Assembly (NCBI RefSeq): GCF_900090285.1
Contig: NZ_LT607754.1
Span: 5,544,001 to 5,608,000, forward strand
From: Micromonospora inositola
GTDB lineage: Bacteria > Actinomycetota > Actinomycetes > Mycobacteriales > Micromonosporaceae
Direction of reading: 5' to 3'
DNA: 64,000 nt
The notes below the pieces were generated by a model. That model had not been told where the DNA came from. It saw nothing but the letters and a program-made list of their open reading frames with translations, and searched no databases. Shown here piece after piece: positions 39,699 through 48,989 of this stretch (its first letter is position 1; each line of letters opens with the position of its first letter). The translations under genes and the position numbers were made by a program.

Positions 39699-39720
39699 CT
39701 AGGGCATCCTAGGAACCTAG
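39699..39720. promoter_or_regulatory. Candidate GntR operator: overlapping CTAGG/CCTAG palindromes
   Basis: CTAGG-N4-CCTAG (39699-39712) overlaps CTAGG-AA-CCTAG (39709-39720), 19 nt upstream of the gntR start. Such short symmetric sites suit a dimeric GntR/HutC regulator and suggest autoregulation by blocking the promoter or the 5' end of the message. Confidence 0.6.
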
Positions 39721-39739
39721 CTGTCATGAGGAGGCGGGC

Positions 39740-40531
39740 ATGCAGATCAACCCGGGCGCGGCCGAGTTCCCGCACCGGCAGATCGCCGCGCAGCTCAAGG
39801 CCCAGGTCCGCCGCGGCGACTGGGCGCCGGGCGAGCGACTGCCGTCCATCCCGGCCATCGCCGAGATGTTCGGCGTGGCGAAGCAGACCGTGCAGCGCGC
39901 CGTCGACCAGCTGCGGGTCGAGGGCATCCTGATCACCAAACCCGGCTCCGGTACGTACGTCCGGGGCACCCGGCGCCGGCTCAACCGGCTCGCCCGGGGC
40001 CGGTACGGCGGCTTCCGCGGCTACCACACCGACCTGGCCGCCCGGTACAAGCAGCAGCTCGTCTCCGTCGGCCGCGCCCCCGCCCCGCCCGAGGTCGCCG
40101 ACGCGTTCGGGGTCTCCGACGGCACCGAACTGCTCTGCCGGCGACACCTGGTACGCACCGACGAGTCGCCGGTCGAGGTGGGCGCGTCCTGGTTCCTGCC
40201 CGCCGACACCGCCGGGACCTCGCTGGAGCGGGCCGAGGCGTTCGGCCGGCCGCTCTACCAGGAGGCCGAGGAGGCCACCGGCCGCCGGTACGCCACCGCG
40301 ACCGACACGATCAGCGCCCGCCAGCCCAGCCGGGAGGAGGCGGAGATCCTGCAGATCCGCCCCGACACCCCGGTGCTGCACCTGCTGCACGTCGCCCACG
40401 ACGCGCACCGGAAGCCGATCGAGGTCGCCCAGGCCACCTGGCCCGGCCCGATGACCACCCTCACCGAGGAGTACAAGATCCCCGCCCCGACCCCCGACCC
40501 CGACCCGGACCCCGGCCTCGTCCTCGGCTGA
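39740..40531 (+). CDS. GntR-family transcriptional regulator with UTRA domain
   Basis: A 263-aa HutC-type regulator. The winged HTH is at about residues 8-75 (PSIPAIAEMFGVAKQTVQRA, LITKPGSGTYV). The UTRA ligand-binding domain spans about 95-245 (ELLCRRHLVRTDESPVEVGA, LHLLHVAHDAHRKPIEVAQ). The tail is a Pro-Asp repeat (PTPDPDPDPD). ATG 39740 follows GAGGAGG. The ligand is unknown; the symmetric sites just upstream suggest self-control. Confidence 0.92.
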   Translation: MQINPGAAEFPHRQIAAQLKAQVRRGDWAPGERLPSIPAIAEMFGVAKQTVQRAVDQLRVEGILITKPGSGTYVRGTRRRLNRLARGRYGGFRGYHTDLAARYKQQLVSVGRAPAPPEVADAFGVSDGTELLCRRHLVRTDESPVEVGASWFLPADTAGTSLERAEAFGRPLYQEAEEATGRRYATATDTISARQPSREEAEILQIRPDTPVLHLLHVAHDAHRKPIEVAQATWPGPMTTLTEEYKIPAPTPDPDPDPGLVLG

Positions 40532-40539
40532 CCCCCGCA

Positions 40540-40567
40540 CCCACGTCTCGGCGATCTTGCACGTGGG
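40540..40567. repeat. Weak inverted repeat between convergent genes
   Basis: CCCACGT (40540-40546) and ACGTGGG (40561-40567) flank GGCGATCTTGC. It lies between the convergent gntR and mshC genes. It may be a weak terminator or the relic of a dispersed palindrome. Confidence 0.35.
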
Positions 40568-40577
40568 GCCGCGGCAA

Positions 40578-41816
40578 TCAGAGGCGGATGCCGAGGAGGG
40601 CGTCGACGGTCGTCGCGAAGAGGGCGGGGGCCTGGGCGTCGTCGGCCACGCCGGCGAGGGCCTGGGTGGCCCAGACGTCGGCGACCGCGAGGGCGCCGGG
40701 GGTGTCGAGGTCGTCGGCGAGGCGGGCGCGTACCCCGGCCAGGAGTTCGGCCCCGGACGGCCCGGCGGGGACCGCGGCGGCCCGCCGCCAGCGCGCCAGG
40801 CGCTCCTGCGCCACGACCAGCAGGTCGTCGGTCCAGGACCGGTCGGCACGATAGTGGCCGCTGATCAGGGCCAGCCGGACCGCCATCGGGTCGACCTGGT
40901 CGGCCCGCAGCCGGGACACGAAGACCAGGTTCCCCTTGGACTTGGACATCTTCTCGCCGTTCAGGCCGATCATGCCGGCGTGCACGTAGTGGTCGGCGAA
41001 CGGCGCCTGGCCGGTGAGGCGCTCGGCGTGCGCGGCGGAGCACTCGTGGTGCGGGAAGAGCAGGTCGTTGCCGCCGCCCTGCACGTCGATCCGGTCGCCC
41101 AGCAGGTTCAGCGCGATCACCGCGCACTCGATGTGCCAGCCGGGGCGGCCGGCACCCAGCTCGCCGCCGGGCCAGGACGGCTCGCCCTCCCGGGCGCCCC
41201 GCCACAGCAGCGGGTCGAGCGGGTCCCGCTTGCCGGCCCGGTCCGGGTCGCCACCGCGCTCCGGGAAGATCTCCAGCATCTGCTCGCGGGTCAGGTTGGA
41301 CTCGTAGCCGAACTGCGAGGCGGCGGTGATGTCGAAGTAGACGTCCCCGGAGCCGTCGTCGAGGCGGTACGCGGCGCCGTCCTTGAGCAGCACCAGGACC
41401 TTCTCGGCGATGTCCGGGATCGACTCGACCGCGCCGACGTAGTGCGCCGGCGGGATGATCCGCAGCGCCTCCATGTCCTCCCGGAACAGCGCGGTCTCCC
41501 GCATCGCCAGGACCTTCCAGTCCTCGCCGTCGCGCTCGGCCCGCTCCAGCAGCGGATCATCGATGTCGGTGACGTTCTGCACGTAGCGCACGGTCACGCC
41601 GGCGTCCCGCCACATCCGCTGCACCAGGTCGAAGGTGATCATGGTGGCGGCGTGCCCGAGGTGGGTGGCGTCGTACGGGGTGATGCCGCAGACGTACATG
41701 GCCGCAGTGCCGTCGGGCCGGCTGGGCCGGACGCCCTGCCGCGCCGAGTCGTACAACCTCAGCGGCACGCCCTCACCCGGCAGCCGTGGCACCTCGTGAC
41801 CCACCCAAGACTCCAT
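40578..41816 (-). CDS. mshC: Mycothiol ligase MshC (cysteine:GlcN-Ins ligase)
   Basis: A 412-aa enzyme that joins cysteine to 1-D-myo-inosityl 2-amino-2-deoxyglucopyranoside with ATP in mycothiol synthesis. It is a cysteinyl-tRNA synthetase homolog with the HIGH-like THLGHA in [13 protein letters not shown], the zinc site region [31 protein letters not shown], and KMSKSKGN. It lacks the anticodon-binding domain, which distinguishes it from CysS. It is last in a minus-strand operon after SCO1664, DUF3090 and the phosphomutase-like gene. GTG or ATG options exist; ATG 41816 ([14 protein letters not shown]) is used. Confidence 0.96.
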   Translation of the reverse strand: MESWVGHEVPRLPGEGVPLRLYDSARQGVRPSRPDGTAAMYVCGITPYDATHLGHAATMITFDLVQRMWRDAGVTVRYVQNVTDIDDPLLERAERDGEDWKVLAMRETALFREDMEALRIIPPAHYVGAVESIPDIAEKVLVLLKDGAAYRLDDGSGDVYFDITAASQFGYESNLTREQMLEIFPERGGDPDRAGKRDPLDPLLWRGAREGEPSWPGGELGAGRPGWHIECAVIALNLLGDRIDVQGGGNDLLFPHHECSAAHAERLTGQAPFADHYVHAGMIGLNGEKMSKSKGNLVFVSRLRADQVDPMAVRLALISGHYRADRSWTDDLLVVAQERLARWRRAAAVPAGPSGAELLAGVRARLADDLDTPGALAVADVWATQALAGVADDAQAPALFATTVDALLGIRL

Positions 41817-41883
41817 GACCGTCAGCCTAACGAGCCGCCCACCCGCCCGATGGCGTCCCGGGCGTGATCAACGCGACAACGGC

Positions 41884-42702
41884 TCACATGGGCGGCCAGG
41901 GCATCGCCGGCCAGTCCTCCGGCGGCTGGGGGAACCGCCCGGACTCCCGCAGCCGGTCGACGCGGGCGGCCAGCTCGGCGACCTCGCCGATCGTCAGGTG
42001 CTCGGCCAGCTCCTCGCCGAGCGGGCCGGCGACCTGACCGGCCAGCCCGTCGAGCATCTCCACCGCGTCCGGCGGCAACTGCCGGCCGGCCCAGCCCCAG
42101 AGCACCGTGCGCAGCTTCTCCTCGACGTGGAAGCACACCCCGTGGTCCACGCCGTAGATCCGGTCCTCCGGCCCGACCAGCACGTGGCCGCCCTTACGGT
42201 CGGCGTTGTTGAGCACCGCGTCGAGGACCGCGAGGCGGGCCAGCCGGGGGTCGTCCGCGTGCGCCAGGGCGTACGCGGCGCCGTCGTCGTCCCGGGCCGC
42301 GGCGACCGGGAACCAGCGCGGCGGCAGGGCGTCCGCCGGCACGAACCCGACCAGCGGCTCGGCGTCCTCCGGCTCGTCGATCCACAGCTGGCACGAGCCC
42401 GGACCGAACGGGCCGTCCCGCAGCACCGTCGGCGGCACCAGGTCCCATTCGGTGGCCCGGGAGACCAGGTAGGCAGCGACCTCGCGGCCGGCGAGCGTAC
42501 CGTCCGGGAAGTCCCAGAGGGGGCGCTCGCCGCGCACCGGCTTGTAGACGCAGCGGGCCGCCACCCCGTCCAGGGTGAGGATGCCGCGCAGGGTGGTGTT
42601 GGAGGCGTCGACCAGCCGCCCCTCGAGGTCGAGCTCACCGTCGCTGAGCAGGCGGAGAGCGGCGGCGCCGTCCTGTCGGGGCTGGAGTTCCGACGACGTC
42701 AC
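41884..42702 (-). CDS. SCO1664 family protein (PI3/4-kinase-like fold)
   Basis: A 272-aa protein of the SCO1664 family, related at a distance to PI3/PI4 kinases. Visible motifs are CVYKPVRGERPLWDFPDG, LAVLDAVLNNADRKGGHVL (catalytic-loop-like D...N) and IYGVDHGVCFHVEEKLRTVL (DHG, resembling a metal-binding DFG). Kinase activity is inferred only. It starts at GTG 42702, overlapping the DUF3090 stop by 4 nt, and lies upstream of mshC. Confidence 0.88.
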   Translation of the reverse strand: MTSSELQPRQDGAAALRLLSDGELDLEGRLVDASNTTLRGILTLDGVAARCVYKPVRGERPLWDFPDGTLAGREVAAYLVSRATEWDLVPPTVLRDGPFGPGSCQLWIDEPEDAEPLVGFVPADALPPRWFPVAAARDDDGAAYALAHADDPRLARLAVLDAVLNNADRKGGHVLVGPEDRIYGVDHGVCFHVEEKLRTVLWGWAGRQLPPDAVEMLDGLAGQVAGPLGEELAEHLTIGEVAELAARVDRLRESGRFPQPPEDWPAMPWPPM

Positions 42703-43286
42703 CGGTGATAACCGTTGTGCCGCGGACAGAGGTGGCCGGCCGGGTCCAACGGCTGACCGCAGAGCGGGCAGGGCGGACGGCCGGCGTTGACCACCCGGCG
42801 GGCCCGCTCGATGAACGCGCGGGTCGCCTGGGGGGTCAGTCGGACCCGCAGCCGGTCGAGGTCCTCGTCCGGCTCGTCCGGCTCCTCGTCGGAGTCCTCG
42901 TCGTCCTCCACGTCGCCCAGTTCGACCTCGGCCTCCGCCTCACCGACGGCGATCGCCTCGATCACCACGGTGGCGGTGTCCACGTCGAAGGCCAGGCCCA
43001 GGGTGCCGACCCGGAACTCCTCGTCGACCGGGGTGTCCAGCGGGTCGTTGTCGCCGACGGCCGTCGGCGCCGCCTCCGGCAGCTCCACGCCGAACCGGCG
43101 TTGCGCCTCGGAGAGCAGCTCCTCCAGCTTCTCGGCGAGCAGGGACACCTGGACCTTCTCCAGCGCGACGCTGACCAGCCGGCCACCGCCGCGCGCCTGG
43201 AGGAAGAACGTACGCTCCCCCGGCGGGCCGACGGTCCCGGCGACGAACCGCTCCGGCGGCTCGAAGGCGTGCACCTGGTGGGTCAT
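42699..43286 (-). CDS. DUF3090 family protein
   Basis: A 195-aa protein starting at ATG 43286 (MTHQVHAFEPPERFVAGTVG). It has a conserved beta-rich core (FFLQARGGGRLVSVALEKVQ) and an acidic insertion (DEDSDEEPDEPDEDLD) around residue 140. The C-terminal zinc-ribbon-like motif is CPLCGQPLDPAGHLCPRHNG (three Cys, one His). Always found with SCO1664 and the phosphomutase gene in actinobacteria. Function unknown. It overlaps SCO1664 by 4 nt. Confidence 0.9.
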   Translation of the reverse strand: MTHQVHAFEPPERFVAGTVGPPGERTFFLQARGGGRLVSVALEKVQVSLLAEKLEELLSEAQRRFGVELPEAAPTAVGDNDPLDTPVDEEFRVGTLGLAFDVDTATVVIEAIAVGEAEAEVELGDVEDDEDSDEEPDEPDEDLDRLRVRLTPQATRAFIERARRVVNAGRPPCPLCGQPLDPAGHLCPRHNGYHR

Positions 43287-43398
43287 ACCCACGACCCTAT
43301 CCGGCGCGTGGAGGCGTCGCGCACCGCACCGACGGTGGTTCCGCCCAGGGCGAAACGCCGGCAGCCATGCCGCGCCGCCCCGGGCGTGGCGACGCGGC

Positions 43399-44103
43399 TC
43401 ACCGGGCCGCCCCCGCGCCACCGCCCACCGCGGCGTCGGAGTCGACCGCCCGAGTGACCCGCCGACGCCGCTTGCGCGGCGGCGGCACCAGCCCGGTCAG
43501 GTCGCCGCCGGTGTCGTTGAGCCGGACCAGGAACGGCCGCAGCGGGGTGTAGCGGATCGCCGTCACCGACGCCGGGTCCGCCACGATCCGCTGGAACAGA
43601 TCCAGATGTACCCCCAGCGCGTCGGCCACGATGGCCTTGATCACATCGCCGTGGCTGCACGCCAGCCAGACCGCCTCCGGCCCGTGCTCGGCGCTGATCC
43701 GGGCGTCCCAGGACCGCACCGCCGCCACCGCCCGCGCGGACATCGCCGCCATCGACTCCCCCTCGGGGAAGACGGCGGCGCTCGGATGCTGCTGCACCAC
43801 CGGCCAGAGCGGCTCCTTGGCCAACTTCTTCAGCGGCTGCCCCTCCCAGCTGCCGTACCCACACTCGATCAGCCCCTCCTCCACCACCGGCTCCGCCGCC
43901 GGCAGGGCCAGGTCGAGGGTCTGCCGGCAGCGGATCAGCGGGCTGGTCACCACCGCCGCGAGGGGAAGGTCGCGCAACCGCTGCCCGACCGCGGTGGCCT
44001 GGGCGCGACCCGTCTCGTCCAGCTCGACCGGCTGCCGGCCGGCCAGGCCGCCGTCGGCATTCGCGGTGGTCCGGCCGTGTCGCAGAAGGAGAAGGGTCGC
44101 CAC
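43399..44103 (-). CDS. Histidine phosphatase family protein (MSMEG_4193-like phosphomutase)
   Basis: A 234-aa protein starting at GTG 44103 (MATLLLLRHGRTTANADG). The phosphoacceptor is in LRHGRT, the second conserved His in ACSHGDVIKAIV, and the acid in IECGYGSWEGQPL. The C-terminal 30 residues are basic and variable. It is first in the operon leading to mshC. The family is called a phosphoglycerate mutase or phosphomutase, but the real substrate is unknown. Confidence 0.9.
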   Translation of the reverse strand: MATLLLLRHGRTTANADGGLAGRQPVELDETGRAQATAVGQRLRDLPLAAVVTSPLIRCRQTLDLALPAAEPVVEEGLIECGYGSWEGQPLKKLAKEPLWPVVQQHPSAAVFPEGESMAAMSARAVAAVRSWDARISAEHGPEAVWLACSHGDVIKAIVADALGVHLDLFQRIVADPASVTAIRYTPLRPFLVRLNDTGGDLTGLVPPPRKRRRRVTRAVDSDAAVGGGAGAAR

Positions 44104-44172
44104 GGTGACCACCCTAGGGGGTCGGCCGTGCCCTTGCGGTTTGCCTTGGCGGTCCGTGGGTTGTTGTTCGTC

Positions 44173-44249
44173 GTGGTTGCGGTGGGGGTGTGGCCCGCCG
44201 TGCCTTCCGGTTCGTCTGTGGTTGCGGTGGGGGGTGTGGCCCGCCGTGC
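44173..44249. repeat. Imperfect direct repeat, about 31 bp, two copies
   Basis: The segments starting at 44173 and 44218 both read GTGGTTGCGGTGGGGG, then GTGTGGCCCGCCGTGC; the second has one extra G. The G/T-rich plus strand here differs from coding DNA nearby. Possible recent duplication. Confidence 0.6.
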
Positions 44250-44393
44250 GCCGGGTCCGCTCGTCGCTGCCGGGTCGGTCGTCGGCCGTTTCCCGGGTAC
44301 GCGGTTCCGCCCCCCGCCGTCCGTTGCCCCCGACCCGGGCCTGAGGCGGGTGTTGACGTCGCGGGGTGCTGGGTGGGCGTGATCGACTCCGTG

Positions 44394-44443
44394 TCCCCGA
44401 TGTGGCGGTGTCCGATCGGGCGTGGATACCGCCACATCGGGGA
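44394..44443. repeat. 16-20-bp palindrome related to the one at 6558
   Basis: The arms TCCCCGATGTGGCGGT (44394-44409) and ACCGCCACATCGGGGA (44428-44443) are perfect. With one mismatch the stem extends inward to 20 bp (TCC/GGA). The inner core TGGCGGTGTCC/GGATACCGCCA matches the 6558-6598 palindrome with one difference, so the two appear to be one repeat family. Confidence 0.75.
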
Positions 44444-44796
44444 TCTGGTGCCGGTTGTCCGTTCCGGCCCTGCCCGGGCCGGCCGGTCTGGTGTCGGATG
44501 TCCGTTTCTGGGTGTGACCGGTGGCATCCTGGCGGCGGAATCGTCGGGGCCTCGGGGTCGTTACATCTCCCGTACGACCGAGTACCTGGCCCGCTCGACC
44601 GGGCCGTGGGACGGGCCCCCGGAATGATGGCGGGCCGGCGGTCGTTACACATGGTCCCGGCGCCGCGAAGAGGCCCCCGCCCCGCGGCTGGCACCGGGCA
44701 GAGACTTTCCCCCTCAGCTTTTTGAGCGCCTGACGGTGCTTGCGCACGTGCCGGCCCCCACCGGTGTGTGCGTCGACCCCCGAATGGAGCTTCACC

Positions 44797-45387
44797 ATGA
44801 ACACGATCATGCGTAAGAGCGTTCTGGGTATTGCTGGTCTGGCTTTCACCGGTGGCGTGTTCGCCGGTCCGGTCGCCGCGCACGCCGACGCCACCCCGGT
44901 GGCCGGCAAGCCGGTCGCCGTGCAGGCCGACAAGCCGGGCGTGGACAAGGGCAAGCTGATTCCGCATGGTGTGCAGGGCGCCCAGTCGAAGATCACCCTG
45001 AACGGTGAGCAGACCGGCAACGCCAAGGCGATCATCGCCGCGACGAAGAAGGCGGGTCTGCCGAAGCGGGCCGCGGTCATCTCGATCGCCACCAGCCTGC
45101 AGGAGTCGAAGCTGGAGAACCTGGGTCACCTCGGTGACGCCAACGACCACGACTCGCTGGGCCTGTTCCAGCAGCGCCCCTCCTCGGGTTGGGGCACGCC
45201 GAAGCAGATCACCGACCCCGAGTACGCGACCCTGGCCTTCGAGAAGGGTCTCAAGCAGGTCGACGGCTGGCAGGACATGCCGCTGACCGAGGCCGCCCAG
45301 ACGGTGCAGGTGTCGGCCTACCCGGACGCCTACGCCCAGTGGGAGCAGCAGGCCGCCGACATCGTCGCCGCCAACTGGAACAGCTGA
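44797..45387 (+). CDS. Secreted lysozyme-like / transglycosylase-type protein
   Basis: A 196-aa exported protein. ATG 44797 gives a signal peptide (MNTIMRKSVLGIAGLAFTGG, AGPVAAHADA with AxA cleavage). The mature domain has AAVISIATSLQESKLENLGH and DSLGLFQQRPSSGWGTPKQI, the lysozyme-like block found in actinobacterial peptidoglycan hydrolases, with the candidate catalytic Glu in LQESKLENL. No SH3 or LysM wall-binding domain is present. It likely trims peptidoglycan or acts as a phage-type muralytic relic. A long upstream gap suggests complex regulation. Confidence 0.8.
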   Translation: MNTIMRKSVLGIAGLAFTGGVFAGPVAAHADATPVAGKPVAVQADKPGVDKGKLIPHGVQGAQSKITLNGEQTGNAKAIIAATKKAGLPKRAAVISIATSLQESKLENLGHLGDANDHDSLGLFQQRPSSGWGTPKQITDPEYATLAFEKGLKQVDGWQDMPLTEAAQTVQVSAYPDAYAQWEQQAADIVAANWNS

Positions 45388-45408
45388 CCCAAGCGAACAC
45401 GGCAACAA

Positions 45409-45451
45409 GCCGCTGGCCGGCACCCCGAGACACGGGGTGCCGGCCAGCGGC
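45409..45451. terminator. 19-bp hairpin between convergent genes
   Basis: The perfect arms GCCGCTGGCCGGCACCCCG (45409-45427) and its complement (45433-45451) flank the loop AGACA, starting 21 nt after the secreted-protein stop. It is a strong factor-independent-like terminator, probably bidirectional for the convergent uppP gene as well. Confidence 0.8.
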
Positions 45452-45546
45452 ATATCCGTCTCCGTACCCCGGAAGAACCGTGACCGCCGGGCGGACGGTG
45501 ACCAAGGTCAGGGCTGGGGGCGACCCAGGACGGAGCGACGGAGCAC

Positions 45547-46383
45547 TCAGGTAGCGCTGATCGTGCCGGTGATGAGCAGGGAGAGGACCAGGGCGCCCAA
45601 CGCGACCCGGTAGAGCACGAAGACGTACAGGGTGTGGTGGGCGACGTAACGCAGCAGCCAGGCGATGGCCGCGTAGCCGATGCCGAAGGCGATCACCGTC
45701 GCGACGATCATCTGCGCCCCGCTCGGCGCGGCGGTGCCCGGCGCGGACGGCTCGAAGACGTCCGGGATGCTGAACACCCCCGACATCACCACCGCCGGGA
45801 TGGCCAGCAGGAACGAGTACCGCGCCGCCGCCTCCCGAGTCAGGTTGAGCAGCAGGCCGGCGGTCAGCGTCCCGCCGGAGCGGGACACACCGGGGATCAG
45901 CGCCATGGCCTGGGCGAAGCCCATCACGACGCCGTCGCGCAGCCGGAAGTTCTCCAGGGTGCGGGTCTGCCGGCCCCAGTACTCGGCGAAGGCCAGCACG
46001 AACGCGAAGAAGATCAGCGTGAAGGAGATCAGCCACAGGTTGCGGCCGGCGGTGCGGATCTGGTCCTTGAACAGGAAGCCGAACAGACCGATCGGGATCG
46101 AGCCGATGATGACGTACCAGCCCATCCGGTAGTCGAGGCTGGCGCGGACCGAACGGTCCCGGATGCCCAGCAGCCAGGTCCTGACGATCCGCCAGATGTC
46201 CTTGGCGAAATAGATGAGCACGGCCGCCTCGGTGCCCAGCTGGGTCACCGCGGTGAACGACGCGCCCGCGTCCCGCCCGAAGAAGATCGCCGAGGTGATC
46301 CGCAGGTGACCGGACGAGCTGACCGGCAGGAATTCCGTGAGCCCCTGGACGATGCCCAGGACGATGGCCTCGACCCAGGTCAC
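45547..46383 (-). CDS. uppP: Undecaprenyl-diphosphate phosphatase UppP
   Basis: A 278-aa membrane enzyme that recycles undecaprenyl diphosphate to the monophosphate carrier for peptidoglycan synthesis. The family motifs are [14 protein letters not shown] near residues 15-28 and [14 protein letters not shown] near residue 160-173, with about eight helices. GTG 46383 overlaps the upstream LLM oxidoreductase stop by 4 nt (GTGA). Its neighbourhood with a secreted muralytic gene is suggestive but not an operon. Confidence 0.95.
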   Translation of the reverse strand: MTWVEAIVLGIVQGLTEFLPVSSSGHLRITSAIFFGRDAGASFTAVTQLGTEAAVLIYFAKDIWRIVRTWLLGIRDRSVRASLDYRMGWYVIIGSIPIGLFGFLFKDQIRTAGRNLWLISFTLIFFAFVLAFAEYWGRQTRTLENFRLRDGVVMGFAQAMALIPGVSRSGGTLTAGLLLNLTREAAARYSFLLAIPAVVMSGVFSIPDVFEPSAPGTAAPSGAQMIVATVIAFGIGYAAIAWLLRYVAHHTLYVFVLYRVALGALVLSLLITGTISAT

Positions 46384-47432
46384 TCGCCGACTCCGGAGAG
46401 CTCCAGGGCCTCGGCGACGGTACGCAGGGTCTGCACGCCGCTGTCCCGGTCGGCCACGAAGAGGGTCACCGACAGGGTGGTGACGCCGGCGGCGGCGTAC
46501 TCCCGCATCCGCTCGGCGATGCGCTCCTTCGGGCCGAGCAGCGACGTGCGGTCGATGAACTCCATCGGGATCGCGGCGGCCGCGTCGCGCTGCCGCTTGG
46601 CCAGGTAGAGGTCCTGCACCTCGCGGGCCGCGTCGCCGTAGCCCATCCGGGTGGCGAGCTGGTTGTAGAAGTTCTGCTGCCGGCTGCCCATGCCGCCGAC
46701 GTAGAGGGCGGCGTACCAGCGGACCAGCTCGGCGCAGGAGGCGACGTCGTCGCCGACCACGACCGGGACCGACGGGACCACGTCGAAGCCGGCCAGTTCC
46801 TTGCCGGCCTTCGCCCGGCCGGCCCGCACGGAGGCGAGCTGCTCCTCGGCGAACTCGGGGGCGTAGAAGACGGCCAGCCAGCCGTCGGCGATCTCACCGG
46901 CGAGTTCGAGGTTCTTCGGCCCGACGGCGGCCAGGTAGATCGGGATGTGCTCGCGCGGCGGGTGGAAGCCCAGCCGGAGCGCCTTGCCCGGGCCGTCGGG
47001 CAGCGGCAGGGTGTAGTGCTCGCCGTCGTACGCGACCTCCTTGCGGGCGACCGCCAGCCTGACGATGTCCACGTACTCGCGGGTGCGGGCCAGCGGCTTG
47101 GCGAAGCGGACGCCGTGCCAGCCCTCGGAGACCTGCGGGCCGGAGACGCCGAGGCCGAGCCGGAACCGGCCGCCGGAGAGCGCGTCGATCGTGGCCGCCG
47201 TCATCGCGGTCATCGCCGGCGTCCGGGCGGGGATCTGCATCACCGCGGCGCCCACATCGATCCGCTGGGTCTGGCCGGCCATCCAGGCCAGCATGCTGGG
47301 CGAGTCGGAGCCGTAGGCCTCCGCCGCCCACACCACCGAGTAGCCGAGCCGGTCCGCCTCCTGGGCAAGTGCCAGGTGGTCGGCCGGCGTGCTCCACGCC
47401 GTCTGGTATCCGAGGCTGAGCCCGAGTCGCAC
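46380..47432 (-). CDS. LLM class F420-dependent oxidoreductase
   Basis: A 350-aa TIM-barrel protein of the luciferase-like monooxygenase group. GTG 47432 follows GGGAGGACC, giving [14 protein letters not shown]. Conserved segments are [40 protein letters not shown] and [20 protein letters not shown]. Actinobacterial members usually take coenzyme F420. The substrate is unknown. It is coupled to uppP. Confidence 0.9.
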   Translation of the reverse strand: MRLGLSLGYQTAWSTPADHLALAQEADRLGYSVVWAAEAYGSDSPSMLAWMAGQTQRIDVGAAVMQIPARTPAMTAMTAATIDALSGGRFRLGLGVSGPQVSEGWHGVRFAKPLARTREYVDIVRLAVARKEVAYDGEHYTLPLPDGPGKALRLGFHPPREHIPIYLAAVGPKNLELAGEIADGWLAVFYAPEFAEEQLASVRAGRAKAGKELAGFDVVPSVPVVVGDDVASCAELVRWYAALYVGGMGSRQQNFYNQLATRMGYGDAAREVQDLYLAKRQRDAAAAIPMEFIDRTSLLGPKERIAERMREYAAAGVTTLSVTLFVADRDSGVQTLRTVAEALELSGVGE

Positions 47433-47598
47433 TGGTCCTCCCACCGTCCGCACCACAGGTCGCATCAGGTTACGCAATGCGGGCCGTGTCCCCGATCACC
47501 GGCTCACCTCGAACGCGTCACACCCGTCCGGCCGGTCGAGCCGGAAGTTGACGAAGGCGAGGATATCCGTGACGCCGGGTTCGAAATAAGGTTCACCC

Positions 47599-48570
47599 AT
47601 GCAACAGCGACCGCTCGGCCGAAGCGGGCTGGCGGTTTCGCGGCTCGCGCTCGGCAGCATGACCTGGGGACGGGACACCGACGCGGACGACGCGGCCGCC
47701 CAGCTGAAGAGCTACCTCGACGCGGGCGGCAACCTCGTCGACACCGCCGACGTGTACGCCGACGGCGACGCCGAGTCGGTGATCGGCTCCCTGCTGGGCA
47801 GCCTGGTGCCCCGCGAGGACCTGCTCATCGCCACCAAGGCGGGGCTGCGGCCGGGCAGCGGCCGCCGCCGGGACGGCTCGCGCGGGCACCTGCTGCGCAC
47901 CCTGGACGCGTCGCTGCGCCGGCTCGGCACCGACCACGTCGACCTCTGGCAGGTCCACGGGTACGACCCGGACACCCCGCTGGAGGAGACCCTCTCCGCC
48001 CTGGACCACGCCGTGTCCAGCGGGAAGGCCCGGTACGTGGGGGTGTCGAACTTCTCCGGCTGGCAGACCGCGCGGGCCGCCGCCTGGCAGGCCGCCTGGC
48101 CGGGCCGGGCGCCGGTGGTGGCCGCCCAGGTGGAGTATTCGCTGCTGGAGCGGGGCGTGGAGCGGGAGGTGCTGCCGGCCTGCGAGGCGATGGGGCTGGG
48201 CGTGCTGCCGTGGTCGCCGCTGGGCCGTGGGGTGCTCACCGGCAAGTACCGGCACGGCCGGCCGGCGGACTCCCGCGCCGCCTCACCGCACTTCGAGCGG
48301 TTCGTCGCCACCTACCTGGAGCCGCGCTGCTCCAGCATCGTGGAGGCGGTGGCCACGGCCGCCGGCGGGCTGGGCGTCTCGCCGCTGGAGGTGGCGCTGG
48401 CCTGGATCCGGGACCGGCCGGGGGTGACCGCCCCGATCCTCGGCGCGCGTACCGTCGGCCAGCTCCTCGGCGCGCTGCAGGTGGAGCGGATGACGCTGCC
48501 CGAGGAGATCGTCACCGCGCTGGACGACGTCGCCGCGGTCCCGGTCGGCTACCCGGAACGCGACGGCTGA
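47599..48570 (+). CDS. Aldo/keto reductase
   Basis: A 323-aa NADPH-dependent reductase. The catalytic tetrad is visible as Asp/Tyr in LVDTADVYADGDAES, Lys in LLIATKAGLRPG and His in DLWQVHGYDPD. The cofactor segment is VTAPILGARTVGQL. The start ATG 47599 lies 13 nt after AAGGT. No pathway context is evident; it may act on keto sugars or methylglyoxal-like aldehydes. Confidence 0.93.
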   Translation: MQQRPLGRSGLAVSRLALGSMTWGRDTDADDAAAQLKSYLDAGGNLVDTADVYADGDAESVIGSLLGSLVPREDLLIATKAGLRPGSGRRRDGSRGHLLRTLDASLRRLGTDHVDLWQVHGYDPDTPLEETLSALDHAVSSGKARYVGVSNFSGWQTARAAAWQAAWPGRAPVVAAQVEYSLLERGVEREVLPACEAMGLGVLPWSPLGRGVLTGKYRHGRPADSRAASPHFERFVATYLEPRCSSIVEAVATAAGGLGVSPLEVALAWIRDRPGVTAPILGARTVGQLLGALQVERMTLPEEIVTALDDVAAVPVGYPERDG

Positions 48571-48715
48571 CCCGCTCGGCGCGGCGGCGCCGGTCCGGAG
48601 ACGGCACCACCGGCGTCCGGGGCCGATCGGGCGTGCGCGGCGGCGCCGCCGAGCCCGGCCGGAGGCGACGTGGATCACCGCGAGGGGGTGGCGAACGCCG
48701 GCCGGCCTGGGCAGC

Positions 48716-48916
48716 ATGGAACGCATGGACTACGAATACGCGCCGCTGCGGTTGCCGCCGAACGTCGACCGGGTGACCGCCGCGGCGCAGCTGGCGATCC
48801 AGGCGGAGTTCTCCGGATGGGAGTTGGCCCGGGTGCGGCTGTTCCGGGACGGTACGCGGCAGGTGATGCTGCGCCGTCGGCGGATCAACCAACCGCAGCC
48901 GGGCCTTTCGTACTGA
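48716..48916 (+). CDS. DUF5703 family protein
   Basis: A 66-aa protein with MDYEYAPLRLPPNVDRVTAA, AQLAIQAEFSGWELARVRLF and a strand ending in MLRRRR, the compact DUF5703 pattern common in actinobacteria. ATG 48716 or ATG 48725 could be used. Function unknown. Confidence 0.8.
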   Translation: MERMDYEYAPLRLPPNVDRVTAAAQLAIQAEFSGWELARVRLFRDGTRQVMLRRRRINQPQPGLSY

Positions 48917-48947
48917 GCGACGGCGGGCGCCGGGCACGGTCGCACGG

Positions 48948-48977
48948 CCCGGGCCCGACCGGTTGGTCGGGCCCGGG
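48948..48977. terminator. 13-bp hairpin between convergent genes
   Basis: The arms CCCGGGCCCGACC (48948-48960) and GGTCGGGCCCGGG (48965-48977) flank the loop GGTT. It lies between the DUF5703 gene and the convergent 48990 gene and is probably bidirectional. Confidence 0.75.
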
Positions 48978-48989
48978 GCGCGTCACGGC

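Larger units (their letters stand above)
44104..44796. other. 693-bp gap with repeats; likely long leader of the secreted-protein gene
   Basis: No gene is seen. The region holds a G/T-rich tandem repeat (44173-44249), a long palindrome (44394-44443), two GGTCGTTACA copies about 82 bp apart (near 44558 and 44640), and the upstream region of the 44797 gene with a GGAG ribosome site. I could not match a known riboswitch, although cell-wall hydrolase genes in actinobacteria often have one. Confidence 0.5.
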
